A DNA stretch of 64,000 nt from Synechococcus sp. CB0101 (GTDB taxonomy: Bacteria; Cyanobacteriota; Cyanobacteriia; PCC-6307; Cyanobiaceae), in assembly GCF_000179235.2 (NCBI RefSeq), contig NZ_CP039373.1:682032-746031 (forward strand). Reading direction: 5' to 3'. A program made the position numbers and the translations under genes. This document shows, piece after piece, positions 1-7,649 of this stretch. The notes under the pieces were generated by a model. The model was not told where the DNA came from, did not search any database, and saw only the letters and a program-made list of their open reading frames with translations. Numbering within the stretch: the first letter of the stretch is position 1; every line of letters begins with the position of its first letter.

Positions 1-1113
1 CCACCAGAGGTGCAGCGGCACCTGGAATTGGCGCCGGCTCCAGACACGCAGAGCCAATTGCAGCAACACGCCACATCCCGCCAGTAGCAACAGCACCAGC
101 CACCAGCTGCGTTGCCATGGCATCCACCAACTCAGCAACAAGCCGGCACCCAGCAACAACCACGGTCCGCTGAACATCAACACCACCACCCCAGCGGCAG
201 ATAAGGCTTTGGGAACGCTGGAATCCAGGCCCAGGAACCAGTTCTTGCTCCAGCCCTCCCAAAGCGCGGCGAAGTTGGCATACATGTTGAGCTCCGCCAC
301 ATCAAGCCCCAGCAAGTAGCGCAGCCGATACCCCTGAGTTTTGATCCGGCGAGCCAGGGCAAGATCCTCCACCACTTCAGCGGCCAAGGCGCGATGGCCG
401 CCGATCTGCTCGTACACAGGGCGGCGAAACAGCATGAAAGGCCCGGCGGCAAAGGCCACAGGGCTCGAAGGATCATTGGCTGCCTGAATCGGAAAACCCA
501 GGCCCAGCAAACTGGCCATGATCGGCTGCACCATCCATTCCGCCAGGCATGTGCATCCCAGGCGCGGCGCCAGGCTGAGCAGATCGGCCTGATCGTGCAG
601 GGCCTGCAGCAGGGCGCGCCGCAAGGCATCCGGCTGCAGGCGCACATCGGCGTCGATGAACAGCAACCAATCGCTCTGGGTCTGCTCGGCGGCTTGAGTA
701 CAAGCCCAGTTCTTGCCCACCCAACGTTGATCGCCTGGTCTGGGGCCCGCCTGCAGCAAACGAAATCGCTCCGGCGGGCAGCCACTGGCAGCTGCCGCCG
801 CTGCCGCCAGGGCGCCTGTGGCATCGCTGGAATCGTCGTCAACAACCAGCAACTGCCAGGAGCTGCACGGCATTTCACTGGCCAGCACATGGCTGACGCA
901 GGCTTCGATATTGGTGGCCTCGTTGTAGGCCGGAACCACAACCGTGAGCGACTGCTCAACCGGTTGCTGATCCGCTGGCAGCTCCAGCAAACGCGGCGCC
1001 ACAGCGAAGACGCGCTGAAGACCCGCCAACAGGATCAGCAGCCCGAGGCAGGCGGCACCGGCCAAGCCGACCAGCACAACCGGCAGCCAAGGAAAGTTCA
1101 GTAACAGCGTCAC
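1..1113 (-). CDS. Glycosyltransferase family 2, membrane-anchored (3' end cut by window)
   Basis: At least 371 residues are visible and the C-terminus lies beyond the left edge. A hydrophobic N-terminal segment (about residues 10-35) precedes a GT-A domain: VVVPAYNEA near residue 60, the DDDSSD loop near 92, a DxD-like FIDADV near 153 and an acidic VVEDLALARR near 245. Further membrane segments follow near 310-360. The likely GTG start overlaps the stop of the small gene upstream (GTGTGA), so the two are probably translationally coupled. Family 2 enzymes of this shape in cyanobacteria include CruG, which glycosylates myxol-type carotenoids, and HpnB-like proteins. CruG-like is a guess I cannot confirm without the downstream gene. 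Confidence 0.85.
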   Translation of the reverse strand, partial: MTLLLNFPWLPVVLVGLAGAACLGLLILLAGLQRVFAVAPRLLELPADQQPVEQSLTVVVPAYNEATNIEACVSHVLASEMPCSSWQLLVVDDDSSDATGALAAAAAAASGCPPERFRLLQAGPRPGDQRWVGKNWACTQAAEQTQSDWLLFIDADVRLQPDALRRALLQALHDQADLLSLAPRLGCTCLAEWMVQPIMASLLGLGFPIQAANDPSSPVAFAAGPFMLFRRPVYEQIGGHRALAAEVVEDLALARRIKTQGYRLRYLLGLDVAELNMYANFAALWEGWSKNWFLGLDSSVPKALSAAGVVVLMFSGPWLLLGAGLLLSWWMPWQRSWWLVLLLLAGCGVLLQLALRVWSRRQFQVPLHLWW

Positions 1114-1331
1114 ACCAGCCTCCCGAGCAGGCTCACCAGACCGCTGGATGGCCGATCTGGCAGATCGGGTGGACGCCGCTCTTGCGGATGCAGCAACGGC
1201 GCCAGGCTGCTCAGGCCCAGCATCACGAAGGAGAAGGCACCCAGCAACGCCAAGAGGCGAAGCCCCCAGGGCCGGCCACGATCCACGGGCCAGTCGCCGT
1301 CATCGGGCTCAGGGGGATGCCAACGGTTCAT
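1110..1331 (-). CDS. Small single-span membrane protein, unknown
   Basis: This 73-residue protein has a charged, proline-rich N-terminus (residues 1-22), one hydrophobic span (about 24-47) and a short basic, proline-rich tail. I do not recognise the family. Its stop overlaps the GTG start of the glycosyltransferase downstream, so it is probably the first gene of that unit and may help anchor or regulate the enzyme (inference). A divergent gene begins 45 bases away, so both promoters must lie in that gap or overlap coding sequence. Confidence 0.6.
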   Translation of the reverse strand: MNRWHPPEPDDGDWPVDRGRPWGLRLLALLGAFSFVMLGLSSLAPLLHPQERRPPDLPDRPSSGLVSLLGRLV

Positions 1332-1376
1332 TCAGAGCCGCGATACTGCCTCCCTATTGCACGTCATCCCACCGCC

Positions 1377-2057
1377 ATGTCTCGCACGATTGCCGTGAGC
1401 GGCGCCTCGGGCAAAACCGGATGGCGGATCGCCGAGGAGCTGCTGCGAGCTGGGGATCAACCGAGGCTGCTGCTGCAGGAACACTCTGTGGTGCCCGAGC
1501 CACTGCGGGCGTGTCAGCTGCATCGCTTGCAGTTGAGCGACCCAAACGCCCTCGATGCAGCCCTCGAGGGCTGCGACGGCTTGGTGATCGCCACAGGGGC
1601 ACGGCCTTCGGTGGATCTCACAGGCCCGATGCGCGTGGATGCCTGGGGTGTGCAGCATCAAGTGGAGAGCTGCCGGCGTCTGGGCATCCGGCGAGTCGTA
1701 CTGGTGAGCTCCCTGTGCGCCGGGCGCTGGCGCCATCCCCTGAACCTGTTCGGCTTGATCCTGGTGTGGAAGCGGGTGGGGGAGCGGAGCCTGGAACGCA
1801 GCGGGCTGGATTGGACCGTGATCCGCCCCGGCGGGCTCTCCGAACGGGAAACGGATCTGGAGCACGAAGGCATTCGCTACAGCACCGCCGATCAACAGGA
1901 CAGCGCTTCGATTCCGCGGCGCCTGGTGGCGCGCTGCTGTGTGGAGGCTCTGGCCACGCCAGCCTCCATCGGCCAGATCATTGAAGTGACCAGTTCGGCA
2001 GAGCTGGCTCCAATCAGCCTCGCCAAGGCGCTGGAGGCGTTCCCGCAAGTCGCTTAG
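1377..2057 (+). CDS. NAD(P)-binding atypical SDR family protein (NmrA/YwnB-like)
   Basis: This 226-residue protein has a Rossmann N-terminus with the dinucleotide motif SGASGKTG near residues 8-15, then IATGARPS near 75 and VVLVSS near 105. The catalytic YxxxK of classical short-chain dehydrogenases is absent, as in atypical SDRs. A typical atypical-SDR motif, DWTVIRPGGL, lies near residue 145. Such proteins act as oxidoreductases, redox sensors or plastid assembly factors (Tic62/HCF173-like), so no substrate can be assigned. The open frame extends further upstream, but the ATG at 1377 starts exactly where the conserved domain begins and avoids overlap with the divergent gene. Confidence 0.82.
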   Translation: MSRTIAVSGASGKTGWRIAEELLRAGDQPRLLLQEHSVVPEPLRACQLHRLQLSDPNALDAALEGCDGLVIATGARPSVDLTGPMRVDAWGVQHQVESCRRLGIRRVVLVSSLCAGRWRHPLNLFGLILVWKRVGERSLERSGLDWTVIRPGGLSERETDLEHEGIRYSTADQQDSASIPRRLVARCCVEALATPASIGQIIEVTSSAELAPISLAKALEAFPQVA

Positions 2058-2084
2058 GGTGCTTTAACACTTCGTTACGCCGCC

Positions 2085-2201
2085 ATGCAGACGGATTACA
2101 GCACTGCAATCACGGCCATGGTGCTGATTGGCCTGGCCCTCACCGGTGGCGTGCTGTTTGTGCTCAGCCGCCCGAGCGATCTCGACAACACCAAGCCATG
2201 A
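2085..2201 (+). CDS. Possible 38-residue single-span membrane peptide
   Basis: An ATG frame of 38 codons encodes one hydrophobic helix (about residues 9-28) followed by a polar tail ending SDLDNTKP. The size and topology resemble the small subunits of photosynthetic complexes, but the sequence matches none I know (compared from memory with PsbX, PsbY, Psb30, PetN, PetM and PsaI). It lies 27 bases after the SDR gene and its last 38 bases overlap, antisense, the 3' end of the hydrolase gene on the other strand. Homology would be needed to be sure it is translated. Confidence 0.45.
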   Translation: MQTDYSTAITAMVLIGLALTGGVLFVLSRPSDLDNTKP

Positions 2202-2835
2202 ACTGATCGGCGGCAGCGATGGCCTGCTGCAGGTTGTCGCTCTCGTTCAGACCAGATCGCTTGGTGGGTTTGAAGCTGTGGTCCCCGTCGGGAATCCACT
2301 GCACCTGCACTGCCGCACTCAGGGTGTAAGCCTCCACTTCCGTGCGACGCCCAAAGGTGTCGCGCTCCCCTTGCAACACGAGGCAGGGATGCCTCAGGGT
2401 CTGCAGGTGCTCGATCCTCAGGGCCTCTGGCTTGCCTGGGGGATGAAAGGGATACCCCAAGCAGAGGCAACCCAGCACTGAATCCGTCGCGGCCAGCTCG
2501 TCGAGCAAGAGGCTGGCCATGCGTCCTCCCATGGATTTACCACCCATGAACAGCGGCCCCTCAGCGGAGGCTTGAGCGACCTGATCGCGCCAGCTCTGCA
2601 GCAGAACGGGTTGCCGATCCGGAGCGCGTCGCTGGCCTGATCGGCGCGCCTGGGCCATATAGGGAAACTCAAAACGCAACACCCGCCAGCCCCGCTCGGC
2701 CAGGCCGGTGGCGATGGTGTTCATGAAAGGGCTATCCATTGGCGCTCCGGCGCCATGGGCCAGCAGCAGCGTGGCGGGAGCTGCATCAGGCCCATCCAGC
2801 AGGCAGGGAGCGTCGAGCGGAGAAGGGTCTGGCAT
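2164..2835 (-). CDS. Alpha/beta hydrolase, dienelactone hydrolase / KANL3-Tex30-like
   Basis: The 223-residue protein has the complete catalytic set of this fold: an oxyanion-side LLLAHGAGA near residue 27, nucleophile Ser101 in GKSMGGR, acid Asp159 in GERD and His186 in GDHSF. The GKSMGGR elbow and short length fit the bacterial KANL3/Tex30-like branch, whose substrates are unknown. It is cytosolic, with no signal peptide or membrane span. It follows psbA on the same strand but is separated by a strong terminator, so it probably has its own weak promoter. Confidence 0.85.
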   Translation of the reverse strand: MPDPSPLDAPCLLDGPDAAPATLLLAHGAGAPMDSPFMNTIATGLAERGWRVLRFEFPYMAQARRSGQRRAPDRQPVLLQSWRDQVAQASAEGPLFMGGKSMGGRMASLLLDELAATDSVLGCLCLGYPFHPPGKPEALRIEHLQTLRHPCLVLQGERDTFGRRTEVEAYTLSAAVQVQWIPDGDHSFKPTKRSGLNESDNLQQAIAAADQFMAWCCRDRSGG

Positions 2836-2844
2836 CGAAGCATT

Positions 2845-2868
2845 AAAAAACCCCCGCCGCAGCGGGGG
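2845..2868 (-). terminator. Rho-independent terminator of psbA
   Basis: Read on the minus strand, a GC-only stem (CCCCCGC / GCGGGGG with a short loop) is followed directly by six T residues. It lies about 35 bases after the psbA stop codon and just before the next minus-strand gene. This is the clearest intrinsic terminator in the left part of the window, as expected for a very highly transcribed gene. Confidence 0.9.
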
Positions 2869-2903
2869 ATGAGCGGTTAGGCCTTCGGCCGGAACCGGGG
2901 GGA

Positions 2904-3980
2904 TCAGCCAATCGCCGGAGCGGTCAGCGCCACAGGGATCGACTGGGTCGCAGCCAAATCGAGCGGGAAGTTGTGAGCGTTGCGCTCGTGCATCACTTCC
3001 ATACCCAGGTTGGCGCGGTTGAGCACGTCAGCCCAGGTGTTCACCACCTTGCCCTGGGAATCCAGGACCGACTGGTTGAAGTTGAAGCCGTTCAGGTTGA
3101 ACGCCATGGTGCTCACGCCCATGGAGGTGAACCAGATCCCCACCACAGGCCAAGCACCCAGGAAGAAGTGCAGGCTGCGGCTGTTGTTGAAGCTGGCGTA
3201 TTGGAAGATCAGGCGACCGAAGTAACCGTGGGCAGCCACGATGTTGTAGGTCTCTTCCTCTTGGCCGAACTTGTAGCCGTAGTTCTGGCTTTCGGTTTCC
3301 GTGGTTTCACGCACCAGGGAGCTGGTGACCAGCGAGCCGTGCATGGCGGAGAACAGGCTGCCGCCGAACACACCAGCCACACCAAGCATGTGGAAGGGGT
3401 GCATCAGGATGTTGTGCTCAGCCTGGAACACCAACATGAAGTTGAAGGTGCCGCTGATGCCGAGGGGCATGCCATCGGAGAAGGAACCCTGACCGAAGGG
3501 ATAGATCAGGAACACGGCAAAGGCAGCCGACAGCGGAGCGCTGTAGGCCACGCAGATCCAGGGGCGCATGCCCAGGCGGTAGGAGAGCTCCCACTGACGG
3601 CCCATGTAGCAGGAGATGCCCAGCAGGAAGTGGAACACCACCAGCTGGTAAGGACCGCCGTTGTACAGCCACTCATCGAGAGAAGCCGCTTCCCAGATGG
3701 GATAGAAGTGCAGACCGATGGCGTTGCTGCTGGGGATCACAGCGCCGGAAATGATGTTGTTGCCGTAGATGAACGAGCCGGCAACGGGCTCACGGATGCC
3801 ATCGATATCCACCGGCGGAGCGGCGATGAAGGCAACGATGAAACAGATGGTGGCCGACAGCAGGCAGGGAATCATCAGCACACCGAACCAACCCACATAA
3901 ATGCGGTTATCGGTGCTGGTGACCCACTCACAGAATTGTGACCAGGAGCTGGAGCGGCCGCTGCGAAGGGCAGTGGTCAT
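2904..3980 (-). CDS. psbA: Photosystem II reaction centre protein D1
   Basis: The 358-residue protein is D1 throughout. It binds P680 chlorophyll, pheophytin, QB and most manganese-cluster ligands in the thylakoid membrane. The ligands are in place: Asp in FSDGMPLG (D170 in standard numbering), Glu in VFQAEHN (E189), and the His/Glu/Asp ligands and processing-site Ala in [14 protein letters not shown]. The C-terminal extension of about 15 residues is removed by CtpA. The residue equivalent to position 130 is Gln (MGRQWELS), the low-light D1:1 form. The protein is one residue shorter at the N-terminus than the textbook sequence. Cyanobacteria usually carry several psbA copies; only this one is in the window. 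Confidence 0.98.
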   Translation of the reverse strand: MTTALRSGRSSSWSQFCEWVTSTDNRIYVGWFGVLMIPCLLSATICFIVAFIAAPPVDIDGIREPVAGSFIYGNNIISGAVIPSSNAIGLHFYPIWEAASLDEWLYNGGPYQLVVFHFLLGISCYMGRQWELSYRLGMRPWICVAYSAPLSAAFAVFLIYPFGQGSFSDGMPLGISGTFNFMLVFQAEHNILMHPFHMLGVAGVFGGSLFSAMHGSLVTSSLVRETTETESQNYGYKFGQEEETYNIVAAHGYFGRLIFQYASFNNSRSLHFFLGAWPVVGIWFTSMGVSTMAFNLNGFNFNQSVLDSQGKVVNTWADVLNRANLGMEVMHERNAHNFPLDLAATQSIPVALTAPAIG

Positions 3981-4014
3981 GAATCAGCTGACTCTTGCGA
4001 GCCGAAGAGAGCGT

Positions 4015-4032
4015 GTGCCACAGATGTGGCAC
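4015..4032. promoter_or_regulatory. Perfect palindrome in the psbA leader
   Basis: GTGCCACA and its reverse complement TGTGGCAC are separated by two bases. The palindrome starts 34 bases upstream of the psbA start codon. In the mRNA it can form a seven-pair stem with a four-base loop. Between it and the ATG there is no strong ribosome binding site. A second weak hairpin (CTCTT/AAGAG) lies between it and the start. It may be an mRNA stability element or an operator. Confidence 0.5.
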
Positions 4033-4100
4033 GGCCACGCTACGGAGCTCAGCCAAAGATTCCTGGAAGCAAAAATTAAGTTCGCGATGAATTACACAAC

Positions 4101-4131
4101 TTCATGAAGCACTTCATGAAGGATTCATGAA
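4101..4131. promoter_or_regulatory. Three TTCATGAA repeats upstream of psbA
   Basis: The eight-base palindrome TTCATGAA occurs exactly three times, at 4101-4108, 4113-4120 and 4124-4131, with start-to-start spacing of 12 and 11 bases. That phasing puts the copies on one face of the helix. Phased short repeats upstream of a promoter are typical of OmpR-family response regulators; in cyanobacteria RpaB controls psbA genes. The repeat itself is not the published HLR1 motif, so the regulator is unknown. The last copy overlaps the stop codon of the gene upstream. An AT-rich stretch near 4071-4080 could hold the -10 element. Confidence 0.55.
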
Positions 4132-5504
4132 GCCTTGAGCGTTGGTGTGTTGCAGCTCTGTTGCAACCACTGCTGCGCCTGTTGAAGGAAACCAGGCCAA
4201 TCGAGCTTCTCTTCCTCGGCCGCTCGAGCCACCAGCAGAGGCGCTTGCTGCTGCAACAGCCGCTCCAACTCAGCCTCGGGTACCCCGGCAGCGAGGGCCA
4301 TGTAGTCGGCCATGGCACGCCCCACCACACGGGTGAGATAGGCAGCGCTGAGCGCCTGAAGCGCACCACCCACCAGCCAGGTAGCTCCGTGCAGCTTCAC
4401 CACAGCAGCCAGAGCCTGGCTGCTCCACTCCACCACCCCCAAGGCCAAGCAAGCCTTGGCGAGATGCAGCGCAGCCGCCTGCAATTGCTCCAGCGACCAG
4501 GGGCAATCCCACAAACGAGCCATCTCCTGGAGCATCAGGCCATTGGCGGCCGCCAACACCAGCAGATCAAGGCTGGGCACAGGGGCCACCACCACCCCAG
4601 CGGCCACGGTCCACTGGGTGCGTTGCACCAGCTGCTGCCAATGGCGGCGGCGCAACGATTCGAGGGCCACCTGCCAGCTGCTGTGCAGCTCCTCCAGGCA
4701 ACGCTGCTGGGTAAGCCGCAATCGCTCAGGGCCCATCGCAGCGAGTGCGGTGGCAAAGGGTTGCAAATCACGGGCGCAGGTGTCGCTGGCCTCAGGTGAC
4801 CAGGGCCAGCACTGCTCGCTGAGATGACTGGGCAGCTGGCGCTGGAGCTGATGCAACGCCAAAGCCCAATCGCCCGGCGGGCGATCCACCAACAGCACCA
4901 CGGGTTGGTCCTCCGGCAAGGCCTCAAGCCAGCGAAGATCCGCCGCTGACAGCGGCAAGGCCAGGCGATACACGACCAGATCGCAGCGGCGAAACGCTTC
5001 CGGCCACTGCCACTCGGCACTGGCTGGAGGCAGGGGCTGGCTGCGCAGCACCCTTAGGGGCAAGGGCGAAGGGCAGTGCTGAAGCAGCTGCGCTTGCAGG
5101 ACCTCACTCCAGCCCCCACTGCCCACCAGCGCCAGTTGCAGATGGTTGTCGTCCTGGCGTTGGCGCAGCTGCTCCAGCTGATCGCGGCGCTGCTGCTGCG
5201 CCAGCGGATCGCTGTCAGCCTCGAGCCGCTCAAAGCTGTCCAACACGGCTTGGCAACGCTCGAGCCAGCCCTCCACGCTCGTGGGTAGGGCCTTGCCCGA
5301 GGGCCGCAAGCGGCCGCTGAGCAGCCAGAGACCAGCAGCCGCTGCACTGAGGCTGATCAACGACGAGAGGGTGCCCTGGCTGCTCTCCAACAGGATCACG
5401 CCTCCACCTAAGCCGGCAGCCAGTGGCCAGAAGCGACGCAGCGGCTTGATCAACGCCGCTTGGAGCAACGACGACGGAACAGAAGAGGCCGGTGGCGAGA
5501 TCAA
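4125..5504 (-). CDS. DUF697-type membrane protein with degenerate GTPase-like domain
   Basis: The 459-residue protein has two hydrophobic segments near the N-terminus (about 27-65), a coiled-coil or charged linker, a G-domain-like region from about residue 115, and a C-terminal hydrophobic DUF697/YcjF-like domain (about 300-420). Where a GTPase would carry GxxxxGKS, this protein has LALVGSGGWSE, so the P-loop lysine is missing. VVLLVDRPP resembles the strand before a lost G4 motif. The family is common in cyanobacteria and its function is not established. It ends upstream of psbA on the same strand and shares its stop with a psbA-upstream repeat. Confidence 0.7.
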   Translation of the reverse strand: MISPPASSVPSSLLQAALIKPLRRFWPLAAGLGGGVILLESSQGTLSSLISLSAAAAGLWLLSGRLRPSGKALPTSVEGWLERCQAVLDSFERLEADSDPLAQQQRRDQLEQLRQRQDDNHLQLALVGSGGWSEVLQAQLLQHCPSPLPLRVLRSQPLPPASAEWQWPEAFRRCDLVVYRLALPLSAADLRWLEALPEDQPVVLLVDRPPGDWALALHQLQRQLPSHLSEQCWPWSPEASDTCARDLQPFATALAAMGPERLRLTQQRCLEELHSSWQVALESLRRRHWQQLVQRTQWTVAAGVVVAPVPSLDLLVLAAANGLMLQEMARLWDCPWSLEQLQAAALHLAKACLALGVVEWSSQALAAVVKLHGATWLVGGALQALSAAYLTRVVGRAMADYMALAAGVPEAELERLLQQQAPLLVARAAEEEKLDWPGFLQQAQQWLQQSCNTPTLKAS

Positions 5505-5605
5505 CGGCTGCAGGGTCCAGCGGATGCGCCGGTTCTCTTTAGCTCAGCTGGTGTGCACTGCCCAGACCCAATACCTTGGGGGCACTGTTGCCAGCCTGCC
5601 GGGCT

Positions 5606-6556
5606 ATGGGAGTCGCCAGCACGGGCGGAGCGCCATCAGCCGCTGCGCCGCAACGTGATGACAACCGCCGGGCGGTGCAGCGGGTGCTGCTCATCGCCCT
5701 AGCGGTGAATGTGTCGATGACCCTGCTGAAGCTGGTGATCGGCCTGCTCAGCGGCTCCCTGGCGGTGCTGGCTGATGCCATGCACAGCGCCACCGACGGC
5801 CTCAGCAGCCTGCTGGGCCTCATCACCAATGGGCTCTCCGATCCCAAGCCGGATCGAGACCATCCCTACGGCCACGACAAATATGAAGGACTGGGGGCGG
5901 TGGCGATCGCCGGCTTCATCTTGTTCACCGCCTTCGAGATTCTCAAAACTTCGGTGGAGCGCATCGCCGCGGGCCTGCCTCCACTGCGGCTGGATGCACA
6001 GGATTTAGTGCTGCTGCTGATCGTGCTGGGCTGCAACCTGCTTCTGGCGGGCTATGAGCGCAGCGAAGGCCGGCGGCTGGGAAGCCAACTGCTGCTGGCC
6101 GACGCCAAACACACCACCAGCGACATCTGGACCACGGTGGTGGTGCTGCTCGGCTTGGCTGGCGTGCTCACGCTCGGCATCAACTGGCTGGATGTGGCCA
6201 TGGCGGTGCCGCTCTGTGTGCTGCTGCTGCGGGCCTGCTGGCAAGTGCTGCGCAGCAATCTGCCCTGGCTGGTGGACCAGATCGCCATCGCCCCGGAAGC
6301 CATCCATGAGGTCGCGATGGCAGTACCTGGCGTGCTCAACGTGCACGACATCGCCAGCCGCGGCGTGCTGGGCCAACGCGTGTTCATCGAGCTGCACATG
6401 GTGGTGGATGCCAACGATCTGCCGACCGCCCATCGCATCACCGAGCTGGTGGAGGACCATCTCGAGGCACGCTTCGGTCCGGTGCGCTGCACGATTCATC
6501 TCGAGCCACGCGAGTACGCCATCGCCGACATCACGTTCCGCGGTGCCCATGGCTGA
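5606..6556 (+). CDS. Cation diffusion facilitator (CDF) metal efflux transporter
   Basis: The 316-residue protein has about six membrane spans and then a cytoplasmic C-terminal domain. The two metal-binding signatures are in place: ADAMHSATD in span 2 and ADAKHTTSD in span 5, giving the H/D pairs of site A. DPKPDRDHPYGHDKYE between spans 2 and 3 is typical of the Fe/Zn/Mn-type CDF branch. CDF proteins export divalent metals from the cytosol in exchange for protons. The likely substrate is Mn, Zn or Fe, but this cannot be fixed from sequence alone. An earlier TTG at 5576 is possible; I chose the ATG at 5606. The stop overlaps the next gene by eight bases. Confidence 0.92.
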   Translation: MGVASTGGAPSAAAPQRDDNRRAVQRVLLIALAVNVSMTLLKLVIGLLSGSLAVLADAMHSATDGLSSLLGLITNGLSDPKPDRDHPYGHDKYEGLGAVAIAGFILFTAFEILKTSVERIAAGLPPLRLDAQDLVLLLIVLGCNLLLAGYERSEGRRLGSQLLLADAKHTTSDIWTTVVVLLGLAGVLTLGINWLDVAMAVPLCVLLLRACWQVLRSNLPWLVDQIAIAPEAIHEVAMAVPGVLNVHDIASRGVLGQRVFIELHMVVDANDLPTAHRITELVEDHLEARFGPVRCTIHLEPREYAIADITFRGAHG

Positions 6557-7031
6557 GCTGGTGAGCACCCTGACGCCGCGGCTGCAGCGCCAGCTCAGCG
6601 AGCTGCTCGGCGTGCAGCAACAGCAGAACCGCTGGCATGGCGCCCTGCCGGTGCTGCTGCTCGATCGCTGTTGGCTGCAGCTCCAGCGGGTGGGGGTGGA
6701 AGACCTGGCCCGGGTCTTGCCACCGGACAGCAGCGGCGAGGCGCCGGAACTCGTGCGCTTCCGTGAGCTCCGTCAGCGGGGCGTGGACCATCTCGATGCC
6801 CAGGAGCGCTGTTGGGAGGAATTCGGGCGTGAGAGCTGCAGCCTGGCCCTCCGGCGCTTCTGGGAAGCCCAAGAGCGAGGACACCACGGCTGGACCTTCA
6901 GCGCCTACTTGCATCTGCTGGAGCGCTATCGCCACTTGATCGAAGCCGATGGCCCCAGTCCGATTCCCCTGCTGGTGCTGGCGCGGAGCAGCAGCCTGGA
7001 ACACCACCAGCTGCAGTGGTGCTGGCCCTGA
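6549..7031 (+). CDS. Conserved hypothetical protein, 160 residues
   Basis: This soluble protein is rich in Arg, Leu and Glu, with no signal peptide or membrane span. Its start codon lies inside the end of the CDF gene (ATGGCTGA overlap), so the two are translationally coupled and probably co-transcribed. The middle (about residues 60-130) is strongly helical and charged. It contains a short pattern of aromatic residues (WTFSAYLHLLERYRH) but no recognisable catalytic motif. I do not know the family. Its coupling suggests a role linked to metal export, which is only inference. Confidence 0.7.
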   Translation: MAELVSTLTPRLQRQLSELLGVQQQQNRWHGALPVLLLDRCWLQLQRVGVEDLARVLPPDSSGEAPELVRFRELRQRGVDHLDAQERCWEEFGRESCSLALRRFWEAQERGHHGWTFSAYLHLLERYRHLIEADGPSPIPLLVLARSSSLEHHQLQWCWP

Positions 7032-7079
7032 CCACCAGCCATAGGGCACACTTGCGCCTGATCATGCAGGTGTGCGGCC

Positions 7080-7583
7080 ATGGCCGACGGCGATTTCCAA
7101 CCCAGCTCGAACGACCGCTTCCGCGGCGACCGTGGTCCCCGTCAAGGTGGTGGATCCCGTGATGGCGGCGGTCGCGAGGCCGGTGGCTTCCGCATCCGCC
7201 TGAGCGACAACGAAATGCGTGCCGCCCGTGCCGTGCAGGAGGCCTTCGGCCTGCGCTCCACCGTGGCAGCTCTGGGACTCTCCATCCGCACGGTGGCTCA
7301 GCTGCTGGAGGAGGGCAAGCTCGATGAGGTTGTGGCCCAGCACCGTGCCAGCGGTGGTGGGCGCCCCGGCGGCGATCGTCGCGGCCCGCGTCCGGAGCGC
7401 GGTGAGCGCCCGGCCTCCAGCCGCCCCAACCCCTTCGCACGCCCGGCCAAGCCGGTGAGCGCGGCCCCTGAGGTGGTGAGCGAGGTGGAAACCGAAGCCG
7501 AAAGCGCGGCCGAAGTCGTGAGCACCGAGGTCAGCGACGCAGCAACCGAAGCCAGCAACGAAGCCGCCGCAGCGGAAGCCTGA
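7080..7583 (+). CDS. Gly/Arg-rich protein with a compact helical core, unknown
   Basis: The 167-residue protein has three parts. An N-terminal RG/GG-rich tail (residues 1-38) resembles RGG RNA-binding regions. A folded, helical core (about 39-88) contains RIRLSDNEMRAARAV and a helix-turn-helix-like LGLSIRTVAQLLEEGKLDEVV. A long disordered tail is first Arg/Pro-rich and then acidic and Ala-rich. The oppositely charged tails could interact with each other or with nucleic acid. A nucleic-acid-binding role is plausible but not shown. Confidence 0.7.
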   Translation: MADGDFQPSSNDRFRGDRGPRQGGGSRDGGGREAGGFRIRLSDNEMRAARAVQEAFGLRSTVAALGLSIRTVAQLLEEGKLDEVVAQHRASGGGRPGGDRRGPRPERGERPASSRPNPFARPAKPVSAAPEVVSEVETEAESAAEVVSTEVSDAATEASNEAAAAEA

Positions 7584-7649
7584 TCGAGGCAGGGCGGGCT
7601 CGCCGGTGACGCCTCCAGGCAGAATCCGGCGACTCGCCAGCGACCACAG

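Noticed and set aside
2973-3941. A 322-codon frame opposite psbA.
   Set aside because: His/Ala/Glu-rich composition typical of an antisense shadow; psbA on the other strand is certain.
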